DNA of 64,000 nt from an uncultured Flavobacteriales bacterium (GCA_943789205.1 CALSTG010000001.1:124001-188000), one strand, 5' to 3'; shown: positions 9,362-18,434, counted from the stretch's first letter. Translations and numbers: made by a program. Notes: generated from the sequence alone by a model not told the origin.

Positions 9362-9787
9362 ATGCCTTACGTCTTCAAAAATTTAATGTTATCGTTCTTT
9401 TTACTATCATTTATTTATGCTTGCAATTTAACAGGTGATTACGTTTTAGAAGATGGCTCATTGAAAGTATATTACGATCAAGAATCTTTAAAATCCACCG
9501 CTGCTTCATTCGCAGCATATTGGAGGAAAGAAAATTATCTTGGTGATCGAGAACAGAGTATAAAACTAGTTCTTGACCAAACTTCACAGAAACATGAGGT
9601 TCGTATTATTCTAAGAAAAGACTTTAACCCAAAGGAAAAACTAGAATTTAATGAGCTTCAAATTTTAGAACATATACAACATGATTTGAATGCGAACGTT
9701 TTCAAGGCTGTGCCTTGCGAACTTGTTATTTGTGACAATAAATTTCAGGTTTTGCAGCGACCACATCCAATAAACTCTAAAAAATGA
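9362..9787 (+). CDS. Small lipoprotein of unknown function
   Basis: 141-residue protein with a hydrophobic N-terminus ending in a lipobox-like FIYAC, so probably lipid-anchored. The mature part starts CNLTGDYVLEDGS and has a mix of strands and helices (SIKLVLDQTSQKHEVRIILR). No known domain was recognised. The ATG at 9362 is preferred over TTG at 9341, which lies within the SRP RNA terminator. Its stop overlaps the next start (ATGA at 9784), making it the first gene of the epimerase-CBS/DAHPS/KdsC operon, though its role there is unknown. Confidence 0.8.
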   Translation: MPYVFKNLMLSFFLLSFIYACNLTGDYVLEDGSLKVYYDQESLKSTAASFAAYWRKENYLGDREQSIKLVLDQTSQKHEVRIILRKDFNPKEKLEFNELQILEHIQHDLNANVFKAVPCELVICDNKFQVLQRPHPINSKK

Positions 9788-10788
9788 AAATATCAGCATC
9801 CATATATAGTGACAAGCAAAGACCTCTTGAAAATGTAATTAAAGATCTTGTTGGTCATCAAATTGACTTACTTCATATCGACTGTAATGATGATACGCAA
9901 GTCTTTCAGGATATTAAGGAAATCAGAAGCTGGTGTGACACTCCAATTGACCTTCACATAATAACTGATGATCCAACAAAATTCTATCCATTATTAATAT
10001 CTCAACCTGTTGAATATATTACCTTTCAATATGAAAACTTAGCTGGACCTCTCAATATTCCAGAAGAAATTACAGGCAAAAAAGGACTCGCGGTAACAAC
10101 GCCGACAAGTGTTGATGTATTTGAAGCCCATAATGATATGGACTTCATTCTAATAATGGCAACTGTCCCAGGCCAAAGTGGCGGAGTTTTTGATCAAAAA
10201 AACTTCTCAAAAATCAGAAAGTTTAGAAGACAATTCCCTCGTAAATCAATTCACGTTGATGGTGGTGTAAATGCTGAGGTATCTTTCATCCTAAGAAATA
10301 TGGGAGTAAGCGCTTCGGTATCCGGATCCTATTTGTTTAACGAAACAAGTATTGGTAATGCGCTAATGAATCTCACTACAAGAGAAATAGATTCTCAGTA
10401 TAACATTAGGGATTTCATGACACCCCTGAATGAATCGCCACATATCGTTAGTGCTAAAAAATCTACAAAAGATATTTTACAATGTGTCGAAAATGGCAAC
10501 ATGGGTTTTGCATTAATCACTGATTCAAATAATCGACTAGAAGGCATTGTTTCTAGCGCTGATATAAGAAAAGCATTGCTCAAAAAAATTGATGAGCCTT
10601 CGGGTATTAAACCCGAAGACCTTATTAATACTAATCCTATAACAATTCAAGGAAATGCTACAGTCTTTGCGTTACTTCGAAAAATAAAATCCTGCCCATT
10701 CCCAATAATGTATTTACCTGTTATCGATGAAAAAGAAAATGCAATTGGAATTGTTAATTTTGTGCACTTGATTAAAGGCGAAATATGA
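9784..10788 (+). CDS. Ribulose-phosphate 3-epimerase-like TIM barrel fused to two CBS domains
   Basis: 334 residues. Residues 1-200 are an RPE-type barrel with all four metal/catalytic positions kept: His31 and Asp33 in LLHIDCND, His58 in DLHII, and Asp159 in HVDGGVN. The phosphate-loop equivalents ATVPGQSGGVF and VSGSYLF are also present. Residues about 205-334 are a CBS pair starting IRDFMTP and including GIVSSADIRKALL, resembling the tail of arabinose-5-phosphate isomerase KdsD. Known RPEs have no CBS tail, so a ligand-regulated epimerase is inferred. It overlaps both neighbours by ATGA and lies next to DAHP synthase and a KdsC-like phosphatase, suggesting control of pentose phosphate flow to 3-deoxy-ulosonic acids. 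Confidence 0.85.
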   Translation: MKISASIYSDKQRPLENVIKDLVGHQIDLLHIDCNDDTQVFQDIKEIRSWCDTPIDLHIITDDPTKFYPLLISQPVEYITFQYENLAGPLNIPEEITGKKGLAVTTPTSVDVFEAHNDMDFILIMATVPGQSGGVFDQKNFSKIRKFRRQFPRKSIHVDGGVNAEVSFILRNMGVSASVSGSYLFNETSIGNALMNLTTREIDSQYNIRDFMTPLNESPHIVSAKKSTKDILQCVENGNMGFALITDSNNRLEGIVSSADIRKALLKKIDEPSGIKPEDLINTNPITIQGNATVFALLRKIKSCPFPIMYLPVIDEKENAIGIVNFVHLIKGEI

Positions 10789-11786
10789 TTATTGAACTAA
10801 AAAGAAATACAAATAATGAGACGATTGAAGGACTAGCTTCAAAGTATCGTGCTTTTCATATCTTCAATGAGGACAAGAACTTTTTAATCACGAGTGCTTC
10901 TGTTAAAGAACTAGACAAAGATCTAGGAAACCACGCAGAAAATCACTGGGTTTTTGCAACAGATATGCAGCTCTCCTCTAGGGATTTCATAAATAAAACT
11001 AGAGAAATAGAATTGAAAAAAGGCTTGTCTATTGGTGGTGCTCAAAAAAACACTTTGCTCATCGGTGGTCCATGCTCGGTAGAATCAGAGGAACAAATCC
11101 GATCCGCTTCTCAGCTATTGAAAGATCTAAATCTCAGTGTATTAAGAGGTGGGTGTTACAAACCAAGAACAAGTCCATACTCTTTTCAAGGGATGGGATT
11201 AGAGGGTTTGCAGCTACTTTCAAAGATGAGGGATGAGTTTGGACATCTTATCATATCAGAAGTTAGAGATGCAACACATGTTGATGAAATAATTACGCAT
11301 ACGGATATCATTCAGATTGGTGCTAAAGCTATGTACGATCAAGGTATTTTGCGCGCTTGTGCGAAAACGCAAAAGCCTGTTATGATTAAAAGGGGCTTTG
11401 GTACCACACTTCAAGAATTTGTGCAGGCAGCAGAATTTATTTTGTCTGGCGGGAATTCAAATGTGATTTTATGTGAAAGAGGTATCCGGACCTTTGAAAC
11501 TAAAACAAGATTTACGCTTGATTTATGTGGTGTTGCTTGGTTACAAGAGCATACAAACCTTCCAATTATATTGGACCCATCGCATGCAATGGGTTACGCT
11601 TATGGCGTACCTTCATTAACAAAGGCATGTATGGCAATGAATGTAGAAGGATTGATTATTGAGACACACCCAACCCCTGCTAGCGCTAAGTCTGATGCAT
11701 CGCAGCAATTGGATTACAATGCCTTTAGAAATTTACATCAAGAACTACAACCTTTGGCTGAATGTCTAGGTAGAAAAATTAAATAA
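10785..11786 (+). CDS. aroF: 3-deoxy-7-phosphoheptulonate (DAHP) synthase, type I-beta with N-terminal regulatory domain
   Basis: 333-residue enzyme of the DAHPS/KDO8P synthase family, condensing phosphoenolpyruvate with erythrose 4-phosphate. Residues 1-70 look like the ferredoxin-like regulatory domain of Thermotoga-type enzymes. The barrel then shows LIGGPCSVES, RGGCYKPRTSPYSFQG (the KPRTSP motif favours DAHP over KDO8P synthase), MIKRGFGTT, CERGIRTFE and DPSHAMGY. No chorismate mutase domain is fused. The ATG overlaps the upstream stop (ATGA). The first enzyme of aromatic biosynthesis is encoded away from other aro genes and within an operon with an epimerase and a KdsC-like phosphatase. 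The family is certain; the exact sugar substrate is less so. Confidence 0.9.
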   Translation: MIIELKRNTNNETIEGLASKYRAFHIFNEDKNFLITSASVKELDKDLGNHAENHWVFATDMQLSSRDFINKTREIELKKGLSIGGAQKNTLLIGGPCSVESEEQIRSASQLLKDLNLSVLRGGCYKPRTSPYSFQGMGLEGLQLLSKMRDEFGHLIISEVRDATHVDEIITHTDIIQIGAKAMYDQGILRACAKTQKPVMIKRGFGTTLQEFVQAAEFILSGGNSNVILCERGIRTFETKTRFTLDLCGVAWLQEHTNLPIILDPSHAMGYAYGVPSLTKACMAMNVEGLIIETHPTPASAKSDASQQLDYNAFRNLHQELQPLAECLGRKIK

Positions 11787-11787
11787 G

Positions 11788-12462
11788 ATGACATTAGAGC
11801 AAAACATAAAAGGCATCTGTTCCAAATTTGGGCTCGACTTCAATGAATTTCTTAAAGATTTCGAGGTTGACCATGTAATGGAAATGAGCTTGTTTGATCT
11901 TGAAGCCATTTGCGAGGAATACGAAATTGATTTACACACCTTACTCTTTAAAGGGGTATTCTTTGAGACATCTCTCAAAGAAAAAATTAAAAAAATAAAG
12001 CTTCTGATTTTAGATGTTGATGGAGTTATGACTGATGGTGGAATGTTTTTCACAGCACAAGGTGATGAAATAAAAAAATTCAATACCAAAGACGGTATGG
12101 GTATTTTAAAGCTTCGTGATTCGGAAATTGAGGTGGGGATAATTTCTTCTGGGTTTTCTTCCGAAATTGTTCAAAGAAGAGCTGACATGCTTGGAATTAA
12201 AAAATGCTATGTTGGTAGAGATTCTAAAATGACCGTATTACAATCTTGGATTGAGGAAAAAGGTTTATCGTTGAATGAAATTGCAATGATAGGAGATGAT
12301 GTTAACGACAAAGAAGTAATGTCAAATGTTGGTCTTTCAGCATGCCCGGCTGACTCTGTGAATGAAATCAAAAGTATTGCTCATGTTATTCTGAAACACA
12401 AAGGTGGCGAAGGATGTATTCGAGAATTTATAGAAAATTATCTTCAAAAAGGACAGATATGA
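11788..12462 (+). CDS. KdsC-like HAD phosphatase with an extra N-terminal helical domain
   Basis: 224 residues. Residues 72-224 are a HAD phosphatase of the KDO-8-phosphate phosphatase type: nucleophile and acid/base in LDVDGVMTDGG (Asp76, Asp78), motif II IISSG, the RRADMLGI segment, Lys in GRDSKM, motif IV IGDDVND and the C-terminal GGEGCIREF. The first 70 residues are not part of KdsC; they are acidic and helical (LFDLEAICEEYEIDLHTLLF), faintly like the second half of an XRE-type helix-turn-helix. It starts 1 bp after the DAHPS stop and overlaps the next gene by ATGA. The likely product is a free 3-deoxy-ulosonate such as KDO; which phosphate is cleaved is inferred from context. Confidence 0.85.
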   Translation: MTLEQNIKGICSKFGLDFNEFLKDFEVDHVMEMSLFDLEAICEEYEIDLHTLLFKGVFFETSLKEKIKKIKLLILDVDGVMTDGGMFFTAQGDEIKKFNTKDGMGILKLRDSEIEVGIISSGFSSEIVQRRADMLGIKKCYVGRDSKMTVLQSWIEEKGLSLNEIAMIGDDVNDKEVMSNVGLSACPADSVNEIKSIAHVILKHKGGEGCIREFIENYLQKGQI

Positions 12463-13670
12463 AAATAGGAATTATTAGAGAAGGTAAAGTACCTCCAGAT
12501 TTCAGAGTTGCCCTAACCCCTAAACAATGCAAACAAATCGTTGAGACCTATCCTTCGGTAGAAGTGTTCATTCAAAAAAGTCCAATTAGAACATACAGCG
12601 ACGAACAATATGCGACAGAGGGCTTACCTATTGTTGATGATTTAGCCCACTGCGATGTAATCATTGGGGTGAAAGAGGTAAACCTTGAGGATTTAATTGC
12701 CAACAAGACGTTTATGTTTTTTTCACATACTTTCAAAAAGCAATCCTATAATCGCGAATTGCTCCAAGAAATTCTGAAGAAAAATATTCGACTCATTGAT
12801 TATGAGGTTATCAAAGATGAACGAAATATACGCCTCATTGGATTTGGACGTTATGCAGGGATCGTAGGCTGCTATAACGGTTTTAGAACTTTTGGCCTCA
12901 AACATAAGCTCTACGATCTAAAGCCAGCAAATGCATGTGCGGATAGAAAAGAGGTAGAAGCGGAGTTGAAAAAGGTTAAGCTTCCAATGAATTTCAAGAT
13001 GGTATTGACAGGCTTCGGACGTGTAGGCCACGGCGCACGAGAAATCATGAAGCTACTCTCCATAAAAGAAGTCAAACCAGAGGCCTATCTGAAAGAATCA
13101 TTTAACGAACCTGTTTTTACCCATTTAGAGGTGGAAAATTATTTTGTCAAGAAAGATGGTTCTGAATTTATTCGAAACGAATTCTACAAACAACCTGAAC
13201 TTTATAGCCGCGGCTTTCAGCAGTATGTTCCTGAATCTGATATGTATATTCCTTGCCACTATTGGAGTAGCAGATCTCCGAAAATATTGACTCGAGATGA
13301 CCTCGCCAAAAAAAATAACAGAATTTCAGTAGTTGCAGATATTTCTTGTGATATTGCTGATCCGATTGCATCAACCTTACGCCCATCAAAAGTAGCTAAT
13401 CCGATTTATGGATATGATCCGGAAACAGGCACAGAGGTCAATTATCTAAATGATAAAGCCATTGCAGTAATGGCTGTTGATAATTTACCTTGTGAGCTTC
13501 CTAAGGATGCATCTGAAGATTTCGGAAATGAGCTTATAAAACATGTTCTTCCAGCTTTAATTGGCGAAGACACCAATAAAATTATTGAACGTGCAAGTCA
13601 GACAAATTTAAATGGCACCCTAATGCCTAGCTTTGCATATTTAAAAGACTATGTTGCAGGAAACGAATAA
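12459..13670 (+). CDS. Saccharopine dehydrogenase-like (LYS1/alanine dehydrogenase fold) oxidoreductase
   Basis: 403 residues starting MKIGIIREGKVPPD. The N-terminal domain resembles NAD-dependent, lysine-forming saccharopine dehydrogenase: the catalytic Lys is in IIGVKEV and the His in FFSHTFKKQ, with GRYAGIVGCYNG following. The nucleotide-binding motif is VLTGFGRVGHGA (about residue 183) and the domain continues through VVADISCDIADPI. The ATG at 12459 overlaps the previous stop (ATGA). Bacteria with dapD, present 2.6 kb away, make lysine by the diaminopimelate route, so this may degrade lysine or reduce another imine. Its place in an operon with sugar-acid enzymes is unexplained. Confidence 0.85.
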   Translation: MKIGIIREGKVPPDFRVALTPKQCKQIVETYPSVEVFIQKSPIRTYSDEQYATEGLPIVDDLAHCDVIIGVKEVNLEDLIANKTFMFFSHTFKKQSYNRELLQEILKKNIRLIDYEVIKDERNIRLIGFGRYAGIVGCYNGFRTFGLKHKLYDLKPANACADRKEVEAELKKVKLPMNFKMVLTGFGRVGHGAREIMKLLSIKEVKPEAYLKESFNEPVFTHLEVENYFVKKDGSEFIRNEFYKQPELYSRGFQQYVPESDMYIPCHYWSSRSPKILTRDDLAKKNNRISVVADISCDIADPIASTLRPSKVANPIYGYDPETGTEVNYLNDKAIAVMAVDNLPCELPKDASEDFGNELIKHVLPALIGEDTNKIIERASQTNLNGTLMPSFAYLKDYVAGNE

Positions 13671-13706
13671 AACTTTGCAGTCATATATATTTTTTACTTT
13701 TAACCT

Positions 13707-15032
13707 GTGAGTATTAAAGGGGACAAAAAAGTAATCAAAGGTTGGATCATGTATGATTGGGCCAATTCAGTATATAGTCTTGTCATTTCATCAGCCATCT
13801 TCCCCATATTTTACGAAGCCCAAACAACCGCGGCTTATCTTAATAAAACAGGATTGAATTCAAATGAAATTGATACAAATGATGTCACTGTTGACTTTTT
13901 TGGCTACCACGTTTCACCGAGTGTCCTATATTCATTAATCATATCGGTTTCGTTTTTGTTTGTGAGCTTCCTATCACCTATTCTTTCAGGTATTGCAGAC
14001 TATACTGGAAACAAAAAAGCATTTTTAAAATTCTTTTGTTATTTCGGCGCTTTCTTTTGTTGTACCTTGTTCTTCTTTGATGCAAATCATATGGAGCTCA
14101 GTATGCTAGCCGTAATGCTCGCTTCCATCGGTTTTTGGTGCAGCTTGGTATTTTACAATGCCTTTTTACCAGAAATTGCACCACTTGACCAACAAGATGA
14201 AATTTCTGCAAGAGGCTTTTTTATGGGCTATATAGGTAGCGTTATTTTACTCGTCTTATGTCTAGCTATGATTATGGGAATTGGAACGCATTTAACAAAA
14301 TACAGCTTCATACTCGTTGGATTATGGTGGGTCTTTTTTGCACAGCGTACGTATAAAGTATTGCCAACAAATCCATTTAAAAAGAAACCCGAGGCTGATT
14401 ACATATGGAAAGGTTTTCGAGAACTTAGAATTGTATACAAAGAATTCATGCAAACCACTCGATTAAAGAAGTACCTATATGCCTTCTTCTTTTTTAATTC
14501 AGGTGTCCAAACCGTTATGCTATTGGCTACAATTTTTGCAAGTAAAGCAATAGATTGGCCTGAAGATGATGGTGGTCAAGGCCTTATTATCGCAATATTG
14601 CTCATTCAAATATTGGCCGCAATTGGAGCAAAAGTCATGTCGAACATGTCCATTAAAATTGGAAATATAACAACGCTAAAAATATCGGTGGTGATTTGGA
14701 TTTTTCTATGTGGAGGAGCTTATATTATTACAACACCCATTGAGTTTTACATTATGGCAGCCGGTGTAGGTCTTGTTATGGGAGGTATCCAATCAATTGC
14801 ACGGTCTACCTACTCTAAGTATCTGCCAGAAACAACGGACCATGCGAGCTACTTTTCTTTTTATGATGTATCGGAAAAAATAGGGATTGTTTTAGGAACG
14901 GCATTTTTTGCATTTACAGAGTATTATTTTGATGACATACGTTATTCTGTTATATCCATTGCCATTTTCTTCGTAATTGGCTTGTTCTATCTGTTCAAAG
15001 TTCCAAAAAAAGAAAAAATCATAACGACTTAA
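13707..15032 (+). CDS. MFS transporter, UMF1 (Atg22-like) family
   Basis: 441-residue integral membrane protein with about 12 hydrophobic segments. The family signature MYDWANSVYSLVI lies in the first helix region. Others include ADYTGNKKAF after the third segment and MGGIQSIARSTYSKYLPE in the tenth/eleventh helix region. Substrates of bacterial UMF1 proteins are mostly unknown; Atg22 exports amino acids in yeast. The start is GTG at 13707, giving MSIKGDKKVIKGW. It lies 36 bp after the preceding operon and 9 bp before dapD. Confidence 0.9.
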   Translation: MSIKGDKKVIKGWIMYDWANSVYSLVISSAIFPIFYEAQTTAAYLNKTGLNSNEIDTNDVTVDFFGYHVSPSVLYSLIISVSFLFVSFLSPILSGIADYTGNKKAFLKFFCYFGAFFCCTLFFFDANHMELSMLAVMLASIGFWCSLVFYNAFLPEIAPLDQQDEISARGFFMGYIGSVILLVLCLAMIMGIGTHLTKYSFILVGLWWVFFAQRTYKVLPTNPFKKKPEADYIWKGFRELRIVYKEFMQTTRLKKYLYAFFFFNSGVQTVMLLATIFASKAIDWPEDDGGQGLIIAILLIQILAAIGAKVMSNMSIKIGNITTLKISVVIWIFLCGGAYIITTPIEFYIMAAGVGLVMGGIQSIARSTYSKYLPETTDHASYFSFYDVSEKIGIVLGTAFFAFTEYYFDDIRYSVISIAIFFVIGLFYLFKVPKKEKIITT

Positions 15033-15041
15033 TAAAAATCA

Positions 15042-15848
15042 ATGAAAGAAACCATTGAAAAAGCTTGGGAAAACCGAGAGCTATTAAAAGAAAAAGAAAC
15101 TATTCAGGCCATTGAAGCCGTAATCGAGCAAATTGATAAAGGCACACTTCGAGTTGCAGAGCCAGATGGAGAGAAATGGAAAGTAAATGAATGGATAAAG
15201 AAAGCCGTTGTATTATATTTCCCAATTCGTCAAATGGAAACCATCGAGGTAGGACCTTTTGAGTTTCACGACAAAATGGCACTTAAAACCAATTATAAAG
15301 AGCTCGGTGTTCGTGTTGTCCCTCATGCGGTTGCGCGTTATGGAGCATTTGTAGCTTCTGGTGTAATAATGATGCCTTCATACATAAATATTGGTGCATA
15401 TGTTGATTCTGGTACTATGGTTGATACTTGGGCTACTGTCGGGAGTTGTGCGCAAATTGGAAAAAACGTTCACCTGAGTGGAGGCGTTGGTATTGGAGGC
15501 GTTCTAGAGCCTTTACAGGCTGCACCTGTTATTATAGAGGATGGCGCATTCATTGGTTCGAGATGTATTGTCGTCGAAGGTGTGCATGTTGGTAAAGAAG
15601 CTGTTCTAGGGGCAAATGTCGTCTTAACGAAGTCCACAAAGATTATTGACGTTACGGGAACTGAACCTAAAGAAATACGCGGTTATGTTCCTGAAAGAAG
15701 TGTCGTAATACCTGGATCCTACACCAAAAAATTTCCGGCTGGAGACTATCAAGTACCGTGCGCCTTAATTATAGGACAACGAAAAGCATCCACTGATCTC
15801 AAGACCTCCCTCAATGATGCCTTGCGAACGCATAATGTTGCAGTTTAA
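15042..15848 (+). CDS. dapD: 2,3,4,5-tetrahydropyridine-2,6-dicarboxylate N-succinyltransferase
   Basis: 268-residue left-handed beta-helix acyltransferase that succinylates tetrahydrodipicolinate in lysine and peptidoglycan-precursor synthesis. Hexapeptide repeats run from about residue 105 (GVIMMPSYINIGAYVDSGTM, then VDTWATVGSCAQIGKNVHLS). The DapD signature GGVGIGGVLEPLQAAPVIIE and FIGSRCIVVEG are present. Normal length. It follows the UMF1 transporter by 9 bp and is probably co-transcribed with it. Confidence 0.97.
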   Translation: MKETIEKAWENRELLKEKETIQAIEAVIEQIDKGTLRVAEPDGEKWKVNEWIKKAVVLYFPIRQMETIEVGPFEFHDKMALKTNYKELGVRVVPHAVARYGAFVASGVIMMPSYINIGAYVDSGTMVDTWATVGSCAQIGKNVHLSGGVGIGGVLEPLQAAPVIIEDGAFIGSRCIVVEGVHVGKEAVLGANVVLTKSTKIIDVTGTEPKEIRGYVPERSVVIPGSYTKKFPAGDYQVPCALIIGQRKASTDLKTSLNDALRTHNVAV

Positions 15849-15859
15849 TTTGAATTGAA

Positions 15860-16336
15860 TTGAAATCTTCACTCCTTTTTATTTTATTTTGTCTTAGCCT
15901 GTATTCATGTAATGATTCGGCGCAATCAAATTCGGTAGATCAATCGAATCTTGTAAATACTAAGACAATGCAAGAAGAAGAGGCACTTGAAGCACTGACG
16001 CAACTCCAAATAAATGCTGATATTGAAAATTCAATTTATTTAACCTTTGGGAATACAAATCATAATCAGCTACCTTCAGATTCCAGCTTCACGATTTCTC
16101 AAGAAACATTTAAGTTTGTTCTACTCGATTATACGGAAAAACATCATTCAAATATTTCAGCAGAAAAAAGAATAGATTGGGTTGAAGCCTCAGTTAAAGC
16201 GAAAACTTCTTATAAGGTCTACTATTGCCGAAATCAGTCTAAAAATTCTGAGTTAAAAAATGGTCTTCCACTTTCAGGAGCTTGGATTTTACCAAGTGTT
16301 GTGAATAAAGACATTGTACTGATTTGGAGAAGATAG
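15860..16336 (+). CDS. Hypothetical lipoprotein
   Basis: 158-residue protein beginning with TTG (15860), MKSSLLFILFCLSLYSCNDS: a short signal peptide with lipobox LYSC, so lipid-anchored after Cys17. The rest is polar and has no domain I recognise. There is no ATG upstream of the signal peptide, so TTG is the only sensible start. It follows dapD by 11 bp. Function unknown. Confidence 0.75.
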   Translation: MKSSLLFILFCLSLYSCNDSAQSNSVDQSNLVNTKTMQEEEALEALTQLQINADIENSIYLTFGNTNHNQLPSDSSFTISQETFKFVLLDYTEKHHSNISAEKRIDWVEASVKAKTSYKVYYCRNQSKNSELKNGLPLSGAWILPSVVNKDIVLIWRR

Positions 16337-16381
16337 AGTGTGTTTTAAGTAGGTTCTTTTTTTATATGTCAAAATAGCCAT

Positions 16382-16389
16382 TAAATTTG
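16382..16389 (+). promoter_or_regulatory. -7 promoter element of trhO
   Basis: TAAATTTG 26 nt before the trhO ATG, matching TAnnTTTG. Confidence 0.5.
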
Positions 16390-16415
16390 TAGCGAATTAT
16401 TTAATACAACATAGC

Positions 16416-17459
16416 ATGCAACTGTGGAACAAATTAAATAAGGAGGAGCTTGAAATACAACTGCGAGATATTGGTCATGAATTCATGACTATTTCTTTTT
16501 ACCAATACGCACAAATATCAAATCCTCACTTATTCAGAGACCACCTATTTCTAATGTGGTCGAAACTTGACGTGGTAGGAAGAACCTACATAGCATCAGA
16601 GGGTATTAATGCTCAAATTGCAGTCCCAACAAAAAATATTAGTCAATTCCGAGAGGAATTGTATGAAATTGAATTTCTTAATAGTATTCGATTGAATTTC
16701 GCAGTGGACGAGTCAGAGGCAGAATTTCCGTTTTTAAAACTTAAGATTAAGGTTAGAGATAAAATTTTAGCTGATGGACTCAATGACAAAACGTTCGATG
16801 TAACAAAAAAAGGAAAACATTTAAATGCGGAGGAATTTAACACACTAACGAGCGACCCTGAAACCTTACTAATTGATTTTAGAAATCACTATGAAACTGA
16901 GGTTGGTTATTTTGAGGGAGCTATAAGACCTGACGTAGATACTTTCAGAGATTCACTTCCCAAAATAGAAGAAGAAATCCTCAAAGGAAATGAGGATAAA
17001 AATATTGTGATGTACTGCACTGGAGGCATACGTTGTGAAAAAGCATCAGCATGGTTTAAGCATAGAGGTTTTCCAAATGTTCATCAGCTAGAAGGAGGAA
17101 TCATAAAGTACGCCCGAGATGTCAAAGAACAAGGGATTAAAAATAAATTTAGAGGTAAAAATTTTGTTTTTGATGAACGAAGAGGAGAACGAATTACAGA
17201 TGAAATAATCGCAGTTTGTCACCTCTGCGGCACTCCTGCAGACACGCACACAAATTGCCTCAATAGCGCTTGTCACTTGTTATTTATTCAGTGTGAATCA
17301 TGTAAAGAAAAATTAGACAATTGCTGCTCTTCGGAATGTCAAGAAATATCTCATTTACCGAAAGAAAAACAAAAAGAATTGCGAAAAGGAGTGAATAACA
17401 GCAATAAAATTTTCAAAAAAGGGCGTGCAGACCATTTGACATTTAAAAACAAAGGTTAA
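16416..17459 (+). CDS. trhO: tRNA uridine(34) hydroxylase (rhodanese family)
   Basis: 347-residue YceA/TrhO family enzyme that hydroxylates U34 of tRNAs using oxygen. It has the N-terminal domain with ASEGINAQIAVP, a central rhodanese domain with active Cys in MYCTGGIRCEKASAW, and the C-terminal region FVFDERRGERITDEI followed by a Cys-rich metal-site-like stretch (CHLCGTPAD, CESCKEKLDNCCSSEC). The layout and size match the E. coli enzyme. It lies 33 bp before lgt. Confidence 0.95.
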   Translation: MQLWNKLNKEELEIQLRDIGHEFMTISFYQYAQISNPHLFRDHLFLMWSKLDVVGRTYIASEGINAQIAVPTKNISQFREELYEIEFLNSIRLNFAVDESEAEFPFLKLKIKVRDKILADGLNDKTFDVTKKGKHLNAEEFNTLTSDPETLLIDFRNHYETEVGYFEGAIRPDVDTFRDSLPKIEEEILKGNEDKNIVMYCTGGIRCEKASAWFKHRGFPNVHQLEGGIIKYARDVKEQGIKNKFRGKNFVFDERRGERITDEIIAVCHLCGTPADTHTNCLNSACHLLFIQCESCKEKLDNCCSSECQEISHLPKEKQKELRKGVNNSNKIFKKGRADHLTFKNKG

Positions 17460-17492
17460 AACATATACCTTTAGCCAACCAAAATTAAAACT

Positions 17493-18353
17493 ATGATTTT
17501 AGCTATCGATTGGACCATGAGTCCTGAAATCATACCAGGGTGGAAAACACCAAACCTGTATGGAATTCTTTTTGTGACAGGGTTGGTCCTTGGATACTTC
17601 GTGGTAAAAAAGATGTTCAAAAAAGAGGGTATTAAGGATGAAATCCTAGATAAACTCGTGATGTACATGGTGATCGGCACAATTGTAGGTGCGCGCTTAG
17701 GACATGTTCTTTTCTATGGGCCCTATTATGATGAAGTTGTTGATGGGCGCATGATTAAGGGCTATTTTTCGCATCCATTAGACATTTTCAAAGTCTGGGA
17801 AGGAGGTTTGGCAAGCCACGGTGCAGCTATCGCTATTCTTGTGGGTTTATACCTATTCTCAAAATATACAGTGAAAAAGCCATTTTTGTGGATTTTAGAC
17901 AGAATATCAGCACCAACAGCAATAGGTGCGGTATTTATTAGATTAGGGAACTTAGTGAATCACGAAATTGTCGGTCACCAGACAGATGTCCCGTGGGCTT
18001 TCAAGTTTCATAATTACTGGAACAGTTCAATAAAAGCTTTTGATGCAACCCCGAGACACCCTGCGCAACTCTATGAATCCATGCTATATCTAGTTGCTTT
18101 TGGCATCCTAATGTTTCTTTTCTGGAAAAAAGAAGCTTGGAAAAAACCTGGCTTTATCTTTGGGAGTTTTCTAATAATGATATTTGGAGCAAGAATGATT
18201 GTCGAATTTTTCAAAGTTGGACAAACTGCAAGAGATGAAGTCCTTGTGCTAAACACAGGGCAATTATTGAGTATCCCCTTTATATTAGTTGGCGTCATAT
18301 TGGTTTATAATGCCATAACTCGCGCTAAAAACAATACAATTGAAAGCGTCTAA
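17493..18353 (+). CDS. lgt: Prolipoprotein diacylglyceryl transferase
   Basis: 286-residue inner-membrane enzyme that transfers diacylglycerol to the lipobox Cys, the first step of lipoprotein maturation. The signature GNLVNHEIVGHQTD lies after residue 150, with GARLGHVLFYGPYY and the Lgt RHPAQLYES motif also present. Seven or so membrane segments. The many lipoproteins encoded in this window are its expected substrates. Confidence 0.96.
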   Translation: MILAIDWTMSPEIIPGWKTPNLYGILFVTGLVLGYFVVKKMFKKEGIKDEILDKLVMYMVIGTIVGARLGHVLFYGPYYDEVVDGRMIKGYFSHPLDIFKVWEGGLASHGAAIAILVGLYLFSKYTVKKPFLWILDRISAPTAIGAVFIRLGNLVNHEIVGHQTDVPWAFKFHNYWNSSIKAFDATPRHPAQLYESMLYLVAFGILMFLFWKKEAWKKPGFIFGSFLIMIFGARMIVEFFKVGQTARDEVLVLNTGQLLSIPFILVGVILVYNAITRAKNNTIESV

Positions 18354-18405
18354 ATAGATACTTAGTGTCATTTGAACAATTAGTGTGAAAATTCAAATTC
18401 CTTCT

Positions 18406-18413
18406 TATATTTG
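18406..18413 (+). promoter_or_regulatory. -7 promoter element of pdhA
   Basis: TATATTTG 21 nt before the pdhA ATG at 18435, consistent with TAnnTTTG. It also decides against an in-frame TTG at 18411, which lies inside the element. Confidence 0.6.
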
Positions 18414-18434
18414 TCAAATAAAATTTCAGTACCC

